From NCBI GenBank assembly GCA_024643585.1, contig JAHEMP010000142.1, positions 1-6,395 of the forward strand: a stretch of 6,395 bases of DNA, read 5' to 3'. Below are positions 1 to 6,395 of the stretch, one piece after another; the first letter of the stretch is position 1; each line of letters opens with the position of its first letter. Source of the DNA: Crocinitomicaceae bacterium (GTDB lineage Bacteria > Bacteroidota > Bacteroidia > Flavobacteriales_D > Crocinitomicaceae). The notes under the pieces were generated by a model. That model was not told the origin of the DNA. It made no database searches and saw only the letters and a program-made list of their open reading frames with translations. The position numbers and the translations under genes are program-made.

Positions 1-2219
1 CAGGTTCACTTGGTCAAGGTGGAAATGGTGGGTTTGATCCCTTCTATGGTACATCTGGCGGCGGCGGCGGCGGTGGATATTACGGCGGCGGCGGCGGTGG
101 TACCGATGGATGTTGTATTGGAGCTAACGGAGGTGGCGCTGGCGGCGGCGGTTCAAGTTTAATGCCTGCAGGTTCAACATGTTCAGGGTCCAATTCCGGA
201 AATGGTTATATCACTATTTCAAATGGTGGTATTGTTGCTTCAAACACCGGTCCATATTGTGAAGGAACAACTATCCAATTACAGGCTACAGGTGGAGCAA
301 CTTCATATGCATGGACAGGTCCTAACGGATTTGTTTCGAATCTTCAAAATCCAACGATACCAAATTGTGTTATAGCAAACGCTGGAACTTATTCTGTTAC
401 TGTTACAGGGGTAGGTTGTACTGCAACACCTACCACAACTGTAAGTGTTACACCAGGTATTTTTCCGAATGCAGGAATAGACGATACAGTTTGTTTTGGC
501 AGTCCATTTCAATTAACAGGAACAATAACGGTTGCAACAGACCCAGTAATATGGTCATTCAATGCTCCGGGTATTACACCAACTCCTTTGGTAACATTTG
601 CCCCTGCGGCAAATAATCTAACCCCTATGGTGAATGCGAATACGCCAGGCATGTATAATTTCATCTTGCAAGAGGGAAATGCTGTTTGCGGTATACGGAA
701 GGATACAGTGAAAATATATGTGAAACAAATGGACATACAAGTCAGTCACACAAATCCTATTTGTTTTGGCTCTTCTGACGGTACAATCTCAGCAACTGGA
801 TCGGGAGCAATTGAATTTAGTTATGACAACGGAGTAACGTGGTCACCAACTATAGGTACTGGATTCGCTTCTGGAATATACGATGTATGTGTTCGTGATG
901 GAAATCAATGTCAAGCCTGTACACAGGATACATTGGTCGACCCATTAGCAATAGTCATTAGCGTTAGTAACGACACCTTGATTTGTGAAAATGGTACCGC
1001 AACTTTGTTTGCATCAGCAGTAAATGGAATTTCGTATACGTACAATTGGACCCAATTTCCAACCAATGTTGATACGCAATATGGTTCTCCAGCAGTTGAT
1101 ACTTATTATTATGTAGAGGCCGTGTCTTCTCAAGGTTGTGTTTCCAATATGGATTCAATTTATGTTACTGTTAGACCTCCAATTAGTGGAACAATATCTG
1201 CGGATGCAACAGTGTGTCCAGGATATCCAACTACTTTAAATGCAATTGGTCAAGATGGTTTCGGGGCTCCTTATACGTTCACGTGGAGTTCAGGTGATGT
1301 TGGTACAGGAACACAATACGGACCGACAGTTTCACCTATGGTAACGCAAGTTTATACTGTAACCATTACCGATGGTTGCGAATCTACTCCTTTTGTTATT
1401 TCAAATACAGTTTTTGTCGCACCAGAACCGGTGCCAAGTTTCACGGTTGACGTCAATGAATTATGTGAACCGGCCGTGTTTACTCTAAATACAACTACAG
1501 ATACAGCAACATTTGAATTAGCATCTTGGATTATATCAGACGGACAGTTTTACACTGGGGTCGACACAGTGGTGACGAATGAAATGCCATTTGGTTCTTA
1601 TAACGTAGAGCTCATTTTAGTAAATGAATTTGGATGTATTGATTCAGTAACGTACCAGAACTATTTGATTTCTCATGCTGAACCAAAAGCGGCGTTTAAG
1701 TTTTCTCCAGGTCAACCAACGATGTTCAATACTCAAGTTACCTTCGACAATTATTCGGTTGGCTATGATCAGTCTCAATGGACTTTTGAAATGGGTAATC
1801 CAGCAGCATCGACTCAAGAAGATCCTGTTGTGGTTTTTCCTGATGGTTATACAGGTCAATACGATGTCAATTTAATAGTTACGAGTGACTTTGGGTGTAA
1901 AGATACAGTGGACGGAATAGTTGAAGTATTCCCAGAGGTATTGTTATTTGCACCTAACTCGTTCACTCCTGATGGTGATGAATTCAATCCTACTTGGAGT
2001 GTGTTTATCGAAGGGATTGATGTTTACGATTTCAATTTAGAAGTGTTGAATAGATGGGGGCAATTAATCTGGCAAAGTAAGGATGTAAATGGCGCATGGG
2101 ACGGTACTTTCAATAATGAGATAGTTCAATCCGGCATATATACATGGACAATTCGAGCAAAAGACTCTGTTACGGATAAGCCATATACATTTAAAGGTCA
2201 TGTGAACGTTATTCGATAG
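1..2219 (+). CDS. Glycine-rich / Ig-like / PKD modular surface protein with T9SS type B (CHU_C) sorting domain, 5'-partial
   Basis: The reading frame is open from base 3 to the TAG at 2217-2219, giving 738 visible residues; the start and signal peptide lie before the window. The first ATG (162) is internal, because the frame upstream of it codes a clear glycine-rich domain. Modules by visible residue: glycine-rich domain 1-73, ending GNGYITIS as such domains do; Ig-like 76-150; a further beta-module 155-243 starting PNAGIDD; SprB-like 248-315 (ICFGSSDGTI...SGIYDVCVRD); Ig-like 319-391; Ig-like 394-474; two PKD-like modules 477-556 and 560-643; CHU_C tail 644-738, with PNSFTPDGDEFN and NRWGQLIW followed by WDGTF and IRAKD. 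CHU_C domains are type B sorting signals of the type IX secretion system, so the protein should be exported across the outer membrane to the cell surface or medium. An adhesin or matrix role is inference; no enzymatic motif is visible. A strong terminator follows 17 bases after the stop. Confidence 0.93.
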   Translation, partial: GSLGQGGNGGFDPFYGTSGGGGGGGYYGGGGGGTDGCCIGANGGGAGGGGSSLMPAGSTCSGSNSGNGYITISNGGIVASNTGPYCEGTTIQLQATGGATSYAWTGPNGFVSNLQNPTIPNCVIANAGTYSVTVTGVGCTATPTTTVSVTPGIFPNAGIDDTVCFGSPFQLTGTITVATDPVIWSFNAPGITPTPLVTFAPAANNLTPMVNANTPGMYNFILQEGNAVCGIRKDTVKIYVKQMDIQVSHTNPICFGSSDGTISATGSGAIEFSYDNGVTWSPTIGTGFASGIYDVCVRDGNQCQACTQDTLVDPLAIVISVSNDTLICENGTATLFASAVNGISYTYNWTQFPTNVDTQYGSPAVDTYYYVEAVSSQGCVSNMDSIYVTVRPPISGTISADATVCPGYPTTLNAIGQDGFGAPYTFTWSSGDVGTGTQYGPTVSPMVTQVYTVTITDGCESTPFVISNTVFVAPEPVPSFTVDVNELCEPAVFTLNTTTDTATFELASWIISDGQFYTGVDTVVTNEMPFGSYNVELILVNEFGCIDSVTYQNYLISHAEPKAAFKFSPGQPTMFNTQVTFDNYSVGYDQSQWTFEMGNPAASTQEDPVVVFPDGYTGQYDVNLIVTSDFGCKDTVDGIVEVFPEVLLFAPNSFTPDGDEFNPTWSVFIEGIDVYDFNLEVLNRWGQLIWQSKDVNGAWDGTFNNEIVQSGIYTWTIRAKDSVTDKPYTFKGHVNVIR
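57..152 (+). repeat. In-frame GGC/GGT glycine codon tracts
   Basis: Three short trinucleotide tracts code glycine runs inside the glycine-rich domain: GGC x5 at 57-71 followed by GGT GGA, GGC x4 at 84-95 followed by GGT GGT, and GGC x3 at 141-149 followed by GGT. They code seven, six and four consecutive glycines. By hand count, 29 of the first 53 visible residues are glycine. Elsewhere in these genes glycine is mostly GGT or GGA, so the pure GGC runs are a local anomaly in AT-rich DNA. Because the unit is three bases, slippage would change length without shifting frame. Confidence 0.85.
465..2216 (+). repeat. Paralogous stalk and sorting-tail block, copy 1
   Basis: These 584 codons of the first surface protein align end to end with the last 584 codons of the second (3742-5493). 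Landmark residues fall at the same offset from the block start in both: Cys at offsets 9, 173, 224, 250, 304, 333, 390 and 477, and the Asn of NRWGQLIW at 528. One landmark (the CFG motif) is off by a single residue, so there are two small compensating indels. In the last 95 residues I count 53 identities by hand. The copies are diverged at the DNA level, so this is an old duplication and not a recent direct repeat. Confidence 0.9.
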
Positions 2220-2236
2220 AATTAAAATAATAACTC

Positions 2237-2267
2237 AAAAAAAGGTCGCTTATTAGCGACCTTTTTT
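2237..2267 (+). terminator. Rho-independent terminator after the first surface-protein gene
   Basis: A perfect 7-bp stem, GGTCGCT (2244-2250) and AGCGACC (2255-2261), closes a TATT loop. It is flanked by seven A (2237-2243) and six T (2262-2267), which can extend the stem. The run of T directly after a GC-containing stem is the classic intrinsic terminator form. The flanking A and T runs make it nearly symmetric, so it could also act on transcripts from the other strand, although no minus-strand gene is seen here. It separates the first surface-protein gene from the second. Confidence 0.93.
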
Positions 2268-2535
2268 ATTTCAATATTTTTATTTTTTTTGAATAATTTG
2301 AATTTTCTACGCAACCCTACCATACTGTTAACGTCTATTGTATAACAGAACGATGAACTTATTTATTAACCCATTTTTTTCGATTTTCGTATATTTTTCT
2401 GCGTTATTTCGGTTTTTGTGTTAATTTTTTAACAAGTCAAAATAAACTGTTAATTACAATTATTTGAATGCGCTATTTTTAGAGGCGCTAAAATGGTTAA
2501 ATTATAAAATAAGCATAAATAAGAAATTCATAGAA
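2268..2535. other. AT-rich intergenic leader region, no gene seen
   Basis: This stretch, plus the terminator before it, makes the 316-base gap between the two surface-protein genes. It should hold the promoter and 5' leader of the second gene. I found no exact TAnnTTTG element; the nearest is TAATTTTT at 2422-2429 without a well-placed TTG upstream, so no promoter is called. Two weak dyads are present: CTGTTA / TAACAG at 2325-2330 and 2343-2348, and TTTTAG / CTAAAA at 2477-2482 and 2488-2493. GCGCTA occurs twice, at 2470-2475 and 2485-2490. No tRNA, known small RNA or coding ORF is recognised. Confidence 0.6.
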
Positions 2536-2595
2536 ATGAAGAAAAAAGTATTTACAATAGTCTCTTCTTTGCTGCTTTCCCTAGCAGCAATGGCT
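2536..2595 (+). other. Sec signal peptide of the second surface protein
   Basis: The first 20 codons give a lysine-rich n-region (MKKK), a hydrophobic core rich in Leu, Val and Ser, and an Ala-x-Ala site (AMA) before Gln-Pro. No lipobox Cys is present, so signal peptidase I cleavage is expected. The Gln left at position +1 is the pattern described as the Bacteroidetes Q-rule, in which the new N-terminus is cyclised to pyroglutamate. This signal fixes the gene start at 2536. The bases before it (ATAGAA) are A-rich with no Shine-Dalgarno, which is normal for this phylum. Confidence 0.9.
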
Positions 2596-5496
2596 CAGCC
2601 GGCCAATAACAACTGTGCTGGAGCCATTGTGTTGATGCCGGGAGCCGCCTGTATTCCTACCACTGGTACGACTGCAGGAGCTTCTCAGTCTCAACCAGCA
2701 TGTGCAGGTTCTGCTTCTGATGATGTTTGGTATACCTTCACAGCAAATTCTAACTCATTAAGTGTTGTTGTTGCAGGTTCTAGTGCGTTCAATGCAGTTG
2801 TTCAATTGTTTTCAGGAAGTTGCGGTGGAACGAGTATGGCTTGTTCAAACACAACAGGAAATGGAGGAATTGAAACCATTACCTCAACCGCATTAGTTGT
2901 TGGGACCCAATATTGGATCCGTGTGCATCATTTTACATCATCTGCTTCTACTAACCCAACGTTTACAATATGTGTAACCGCCCCATTGGTGGAGCCACCG
3001 TGTGACCCAAACTCACCGGAACCAGCAAATTCTTGTGTGCCTTGCTTGAATGTTCCTAAAATCTGCCGTTTGAATGGATTCTGTGGGACCACAGCAGGTT
3101 ATCACGCAACACCAACAGCAACTACGCTGACACCTTACTCTGTAAATACATGGGCTCAATTGAGCACAGCTTTTTGTGGTAGTATTGAAAATAATTCATT
3201 CATGCGCTTTGAAGCAAGTGCATCAACTGTGCAACTTAGAGTTTATGGTTCCTGTGCTTCGGGAACAGGTATTCAAATGTTGGCTTTTTCTTATGTCAAT
3301 CCGACGAATTGTGGCACTGGGCCAGTCACATCATATGGATGTTTTTCCCCGTTGACTTTTCCATCGCCAGCCGCGGGAATACCTTTAACATTTACGGGTA
3401 TGGTTCCTGGCCAAATTTATTATCTTATGGTGGATGGATTTGCTGGAGCAGTTTGCGATTATAAAATTGGGGCAGATTTTGGTGTTCAAATCTCAGCAAC
3501 AGTTTTGCCAAATACTACTGCAATGTGTTTGGGTAGTTCATTGAATTTAACAGCGAGTGGGGGCAATGGAACCTATACTTGGGATCCTGATCCAACATTG
3601 AGTGCTTTAACAGGTTCAAGTGTTTTTGCGACACCGACGACAATAGGAAATTACATTTACGTTTTAAACTCTCCTTCAACTGATCCAGCTTGTCCTGGTT
3701 CAACAGATACCGCTTTCGTTACAGTTGGAGCTGAACCAGCGCCGAATGCAGGATTAAATGATTCAATATGTCTTGGTCAACCTTTGAGCCTCTCAGGCAC
3801 CTTGTCGAACACCACGAATACCGCCCAATGGGAGTTCGTGCCGCCAGTCGGCACAACACCAAATGTGGTTTTTAGTCCAAGTGCTAATGTGGCCAATGCG
3901 ACCGCTACCATTGATCAACCGGGACATTATAAATTTATTTTCAAAGAAACGAATACAATATGTGGGCCTTATCGAGATACTATCGATGTATGGATATTAG
4001 ACCCTCAACTTACAATATCTTCCGTCGAACCTACATGTTTTGGTTATACGGATGGAGTAATAACAGTGACTAGTGCGGATGCTATAGATTATAGTTTTGA
4101 CAGTCAAGCCTCATGGCAATTGTCGAGTACTTCATTAAATTATCCTTCTGGGACCTATGAAGCCTGTGTTCGAGATATTTTGGGTTGTGTGACATGTGAT
4201 TCTGTAGTAGTTCCAATACCTGCTAATGTATTGATTGCGGTAAGCAACGATACAATCGTTTGTGAAAATGGTACGGCATATTTAACGGCACAGGGAACCG
4301 TGGGTACTTCTTTCAGTTATCATTGGTCTCAAACAGCCAACTTAGGAAATGCACAGCCTGTTTCTCCAACTGTAGCAAATTACTATTACGTTTATGCTGA
4401 AAATCAATCTGGATGTTTATCCGAAACTGATTCGATTTTCGTTGATGTGCATCCACCTTTGAATGGTTCATTAACAGCTGATTTTGCAATTTGTCCAGGT
4501 GACAATGCCTTAATTACGGCAACAGCAGCTGGAGGAAATGGCGGTCCCTATTCTTTTGAATGGTCAAATGGATCAATAGGCGCAGGTTACACCAACGCCT
4601 TAAATGAATCGCCGGCTGTAACTACGATTTATCAAGTTGAAATTGGTGACGGTTGCGAATCAACACCAATATTCTACAATATGACTCTTGTGGTTTCACC
4701 AGTTCCGAATCCAATGTTTGATATTTTGGAGGATAGTATTTGTGAAAAAGCTGTTTTTGAATTGTACAACACTACAGATCCAAATATGGTGCAAAACTCG
4801 TTATGGGTAATTTCAGATGGACAGGTTTATTCCAACATGGACACTATCGAGACTGCCGAAATGAACGATGGTTTTTATGATGTAAGTTTGACCATTACTT
4901 CACCAGATGGTTGTGTCAATACCACAACAATCAACAATGCTTTGAGATCTATGCCTCTACCAACGGCAAATTTCAGGTACTCACCAAATACCGTTACTGC
5001 ATTTAGTACTACTGTAAAATTGGAGAATCTATCAATTGGTAATGACATTAATCATTGGACGATGCAGAATGCTAATCCGGCTGCGTCTTCCTCGCCTGAA
5101 CCTACAGTAGTTTTTCCAGAAGGAATAATTTCAAATTACATTGTTCAATTGGTTGCTGAAACAAATTTTGGTTGCACGGATACAACGTATCAAATAGTTG
5201 AAATTAAGCCAGAAGTAATTTTGTATTCCCCGAATACATTTACACCGGATAACGATGAATTCAATGGAACATGGAAGATTTATATTGAGGGTATCGATGC
5301 TTCAGAATTTGAACTGAAAGTTTACAATAGATGGGGTCAACTAATATGGGAATCTCATGATCCAGCTGCAGAGTGGGACGGAACTTATAAAGGCGAAACT
5401 GTTGCGGCCGGTAACTATAATTGGTCAATTAGAGCTAAGGACGCTTATACTAGTGAAAATTACACTTGGAACGGAAGTATATTGCTTATTAAATAG
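2536..5496 (+). CDS. Secreted modular surface protein with two Cys-rich head modules and T9SS type B (CHU_C) sorting domain
   Basis: Complete gene of 986 residues. The frame stays open upstream to an ATG at 2464, but ATG 2536 is chosen because it begins a textbook signal peptide: MKKK, a hydrophobic core, then an AMA|QP cleavage site after residue 20. The mature N-terminal Gln fits the Bacteroidetes Q-rule for signal peptidase I substrates. Modules: head 1 at 27-150, resembling PPC-like beta-sandwich domains (DDVWYTFTA, AVVQLFSGSC, YWIRVHH), six Cys; head 2 at about 156-320, ten Cys, with FCGSIENNSFMRF and YYLMVDGFAGAVCDY, a recurrent but poorly named module of Bacteroidetes surface proteins; Ig-like 323-398; then a 584-residue block shared with the upstream gene (beta-module, SprB-like 498-560, two Ig-like, two PKD-like 721-805 and 808-890). 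CHU_C tail 892-986 has PNTFTPDNDEFN and NRWGQLIW. Export by Sec then T9SS is expected. The ligand is unknown. No terminator is visible after the stop. Confidence 0.95.
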   Translation: MKKKVFTIVSSLLLSLAAMAQPANNNCAGAIVLMPGAACIPTTGTTAGASQSQPACAGSASDDVWYTFTANSNSLSVVVAGSSAFNAVVQLFSGSCGGTSMACSNTTGNGGIETITSTALVVGTQYWIRVHHFTSSASTNPTFTICVTAPLVEPPCDPNSPEPANSCVPCLNVPKICRLNGFCGTTAGYHATPTATTLTPYSVNTWAQLSTAFCGSIENNSFMRFEASASTVQLRVYGSCASGTGIQMLAFSYVNPTNCGTGPVTSYGCFSPLTFPSPAAGIPLTFTGMVPGQIYYLMVDGFAGAVCDYKIGADFGVQISATVLPNTTAMCLGSSLNLTASGGNGTYTWDPDPTLSALTGSSVFATPTTIGNYIYVLNSPSTDPACPGSTDTAFVTVGAEPAPNAGLNDSICLGQPLSLSGTLSNTTNTAQWEFVPPVGTTPNVVFSPSANVANATATIDQPGHYKFIFKETNTICGPYRDTIDVWILDPQLTISSVEPTCFGYTDGVITVTSADAIDYSFDSQASWQLSSTSLNYPSGTYEACVRDILGCVTCDSVVVPIPANVLIAVSNDTIVCENGTAYLTAQGTVGTSFSYHWSQTANLGNAQPVSPTVANYYYVYAENQSGCLSETDSIFVDVHPPLNGSLTADFAICPGDNALITATAAGGNGGPYSFEWSNGSIGAGYTNALNESPAVTTIYQVEIGDGCESTPIFYNMTLVVSPVPNPMFDILEDSICEKAVFELYNTTDPNMVQNSLWVISDGQVYSNMDTIETAEMNDGFYDVSLTITSPDGCVNTTTINNALRSMPLPTANFRYSPNTVTAFSTTVKLENLSIGNDINHWTMQNANPAASSSPEPTVVFPEGIISNYIVQLVAETNFGCTDTTYQIVEIKPEVILYSPNTFTPDNDEFNGTWKIYIEGIDASEFELKVYNRWGQLIWESHDPAAEWDGTYKGETVAAGNYNWSIRAKDAYTSENYTWNGSILLIK
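3742..5493 (+). repeat. Paralogous stalk and sorting-tail block, copy 2
   Basis: This is the partner of the block at 465-2216, with the same length of 1752 bases and the same order of modules from PNAGLND to the C-terminus. The homology stops being clear just upstream: this gene carries head 1, head 2 and an Ig-like module, whereas the other copy carries a glycine-rich domain and a different Ig-like module. The pair therefore looks like a tandem duplication followed by replacement of the N-terminal part in one copy. Confidence 0.9.
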
Positions 5497-5519
5497 AGCA
5501 AGTATTTTCTGTTAACTTA

Positions 5520-5551
5520 TTGTGGCTGTTTGGCTATAATCTGTAATTTTG
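5520..5551 (+). promoter_or_regulatory. Flavobacterial-type promoter for hutU (TTG / TAnnTTTG)
   Basis: TAATTTTG at 5544-5551 is an exact match to the Bacteroidetes -7 element TAnnTTTG. TTG at 5520-5522 lies 21 bases upstream, inside the 17-23 base spacing known for Flavobacterium promoters. Transcription would start near 5556-5558, leaving a leader of only about 14 bases before the ATG at 5571. A second TTTG at 5529-5532 is too close (11 bases) to be the -33 element. The TATAAT at 5535-5540 has no matching -35 and is less likely in this phylum. Confidence 0.6.
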
Positions 5552-5570
5552 TCATACAAAGACAATTAGT

Positions 5571-6395
5571 ATGGTTCAAACAACATTGCAAATAGAGTTA
5601 CAAGAAGGAATTCCTATGGATTTACCTCTAAAAAAAGAGGTGAATCCTAATGTTAATCACGCTCCAAAAAGAAAAGAAATTCTTTCTTCTGAAGAGAGAA
5701 AACTAGCCATAAAAAATGCACTTCGATATTTCCCTGCCAAATTTCACTCTCAATTAGCAGTTGATTTCAAAGAGGAATTGGATAAGTACGGTCGTATTTA
5801 TATGCATCGATTTCGACCGAGCGACGATATAAAGGCAAGACCCATAGAAGAATATCCAGGTAAATGCTTGCAAGCTAAAGCAATTATGTTGATGATACAC
5901 AACAACCTGGATCACGCTGTTGCTCAACATCCGCATGAATTAATCACTTACGGTGGAAATGGTGCAGTTTTTCAAAATTGGATTCAGTACAAACTAACGA
6001 TGAAATATTTGTCAGAAATGACGGACGAGCAAACGTTGGTGATGTACAGTGGCCACCCTATGGGACTTTTCCCTTCGCATAAAGACGCTCCAAGAGTCGT
6101 GGTTACGAACGGAATGATGATTCCAAATTATTCGAAACCGGATGATTGGGAGAAATTCAATGCACTTGGTGTCACACAATATGGACAAATGACAGCGGGT
6201 TCCTATATGTATATTGGGCCACAAGGAATAGTTCATGGCACGACCATTACAGTTTTGAACGGATTCAGAAAAATTAAAAAATCTCCCAAAGGTTCACTTT
6301 TCGTTACCTCTGGTTTGGGAGGTATGAGTGGTGCCCAACCCAAAGCAGGAAATATTGCTGGGTGTGTTACCGTTTGCGCAGAGGTAAATCCTAAG
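5571..6395 (+). CDS. hutU: Urocanate hydratase (urocanase), 3'-partial
   Basis: The first 275 codons are visible and the frame is open at the right edge. Urocanate hydratase (EC 4.2.1.49) is a cytoplasmic enzyme that uses tightly bound NAD+ as an electrophile to turn urocanate into 4-imidazolone-5-propanoate, the second step of histidine breakdown to glutamate. Family motifs seen: NNLDHAVAQHPHELITYGGNG (residues 111-131, written here only as landmarks NNLD and YGGNG), MYSGHPMGLFPS (158-169), YGQMTAGSYMYIGPQGIVHG (204-223) and FVTSGLGGMSGAQPKAG (244-260). The sequence is the long, animal-like subtype, with an N-terminal extension (HAPKR, NALRYFP, YGRIYMHRFRP) absent from Pseudomonas-type HutU. 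The catalytic Cys region lies beyond the edge. The start at 5571 is preferred because residues 11-19 (QEGIPMDLP) match the N-terminus of long-form homologs as I recall them; ATG 5616 is the alternative. No other hut gene is visible. Confidence 0.97.
   Translation, partial: MVQTTLQIELQEGIPMDLPLKKEVNPNVNHAPKRKEILSSEERKLAIKNALRYFPAKFHSQLAVDFKEELDKYGRIYMHRFRPSDDIKARPIEEYPGKCLQAKAIMLMIHNNLDHAVAQHPHELITYGGNGAVFQNWIQYKLTMKYLSEMTDEQTLVMYSGHPMGLFPSHKDAPRVVVTNGMMIPNYSKPDDWEKFNALGVTQYGQMTAGSYMYIGPQGIVHGTTITVLNGFRKIKKSPKGSLFVTSGLGGMSGAQPKAGNIAGCVTVCAEVNPK
5618..5647 (+). promoter_or_regulatory. Stable hairpin within the first codons of hutU (putative)
   Basis: GGATTTACCTCT (5618-5629) pairs with AGAGGTGAATCC (5636-5647) around an A6 loop. 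All 12 positions pair in RNA, one of them as a U-G wobble (5623 with 5642). It lies about 60-90 bases from the predicted transcript start, just after the in-frame ATG at 5616 and a purine-rich AGAAGGA (5603-5609). No U-run follows, so it is not a terminator. It could affect early translation or may be a chance result of the coded residues. The structure is seen; a role is inference. Confidence 0.35.

Noticed and set aside
57..152. CRISPR or mobile-element terminal repeats
   Set aside because: The repeats are in-frame glycine codons with no spacers, no transposase gene and no flanking target-site duplication.
162..164. ATG 162 as the true start of the first surface protein
   Set aside because: The frame is open to the window edge and the upstream 53 codons code a typical glycine-rich domain; the protein would also lack a signal peptide if started here.
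964..1158. Minus-strand ORF of 64 codons, and similar small ORFs inside all three genes on both strands
   Set aside because: They lie antisense or out of frame within well-supported coding sequence, have no recognisable domains and no start signals; they are shadows.
2464..2535. 24-residue N-terminal extension of the second surface protein from ATG 2464
   Set aside because: The extension places a non-signal sequence ahead of a textbook signal peptide starting at 2536.
5535..5540. TATAAT as a sigma-70 -10 box for hutU
   Set aside because: No TTGACA-like element sits 17 bases upstream, and the phylum uses TAnnTTTG, which is present a few bases downstream.
5497..5570. Terminator between the second surface-protein gene and hutU
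   Set aside because: No GC-containing stem with a following T-run is visible in these 74 bases; only the short palindrome GTTAAC is present. Some read-through into hutU is possible.

Overview
This window looks like the chromosome of a member of the Bacteroidota, most likely Flavobacteriales and possibly close to Fluviicola or Crocinitomicaceae. Three things point there. Two large surface proteins end in the gliding-motility-associated C-terminal domain (CHU_C, the type B sorting signal of the type IX secretion system, T9SS). A TTG / TAnnTTTG promoter fits the flavobacterial housekeeping consensus. The DNA is AT-rich, with A-rich sequence rather than a Shine-Dalgarno ahead of the starts. The genus-level guess is inference; the phylum-level call is firm.

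Layout, all on the + strand. (1) Positions 1-2219: the 3' part of a large secreted modular protein. Its visible N-terminal part is a glycine-rich domain coded by GGC runs, followed by Ig-like, SprB-like and PKD-like modules and a CHU_C tail. Its start lies before the window. (2) Positions 2237-2267: a strong intrinsic terminator, then a roughly 270-base AT-rich stretch with no gene and only weak dyads. (3) Positions 2536-5496: a complete 986-residue secreted protein with a signal peptide and two Cys-rich head modules. Its last 584 residues are collinear with the last 584 residues of the first protein. (4) Positions 5571-6395: the first 275 codons of urocanate hydratase (hutU, histidine degradation), running off the right edge and preceded by its own likely promoter.

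The two surface proteins appear to be paralogs: they share a long stalk and sorting tail but carry different heads. Both should be exported by Sec, carried across the outer membrane by T9SS and attached to or released from the surface. The ligands of the heads cannot be told from sequence. The hutU gene is metabolically unrelated and appears to be a separate transcription unit. I do not see a clearly new biological system here. The most notable points are the head-swapped paralog pair, the uncharacterised Cys-rich second head module, the glycine-codon repeat tracts, and a stable hairpin at the 5' end of hutU.
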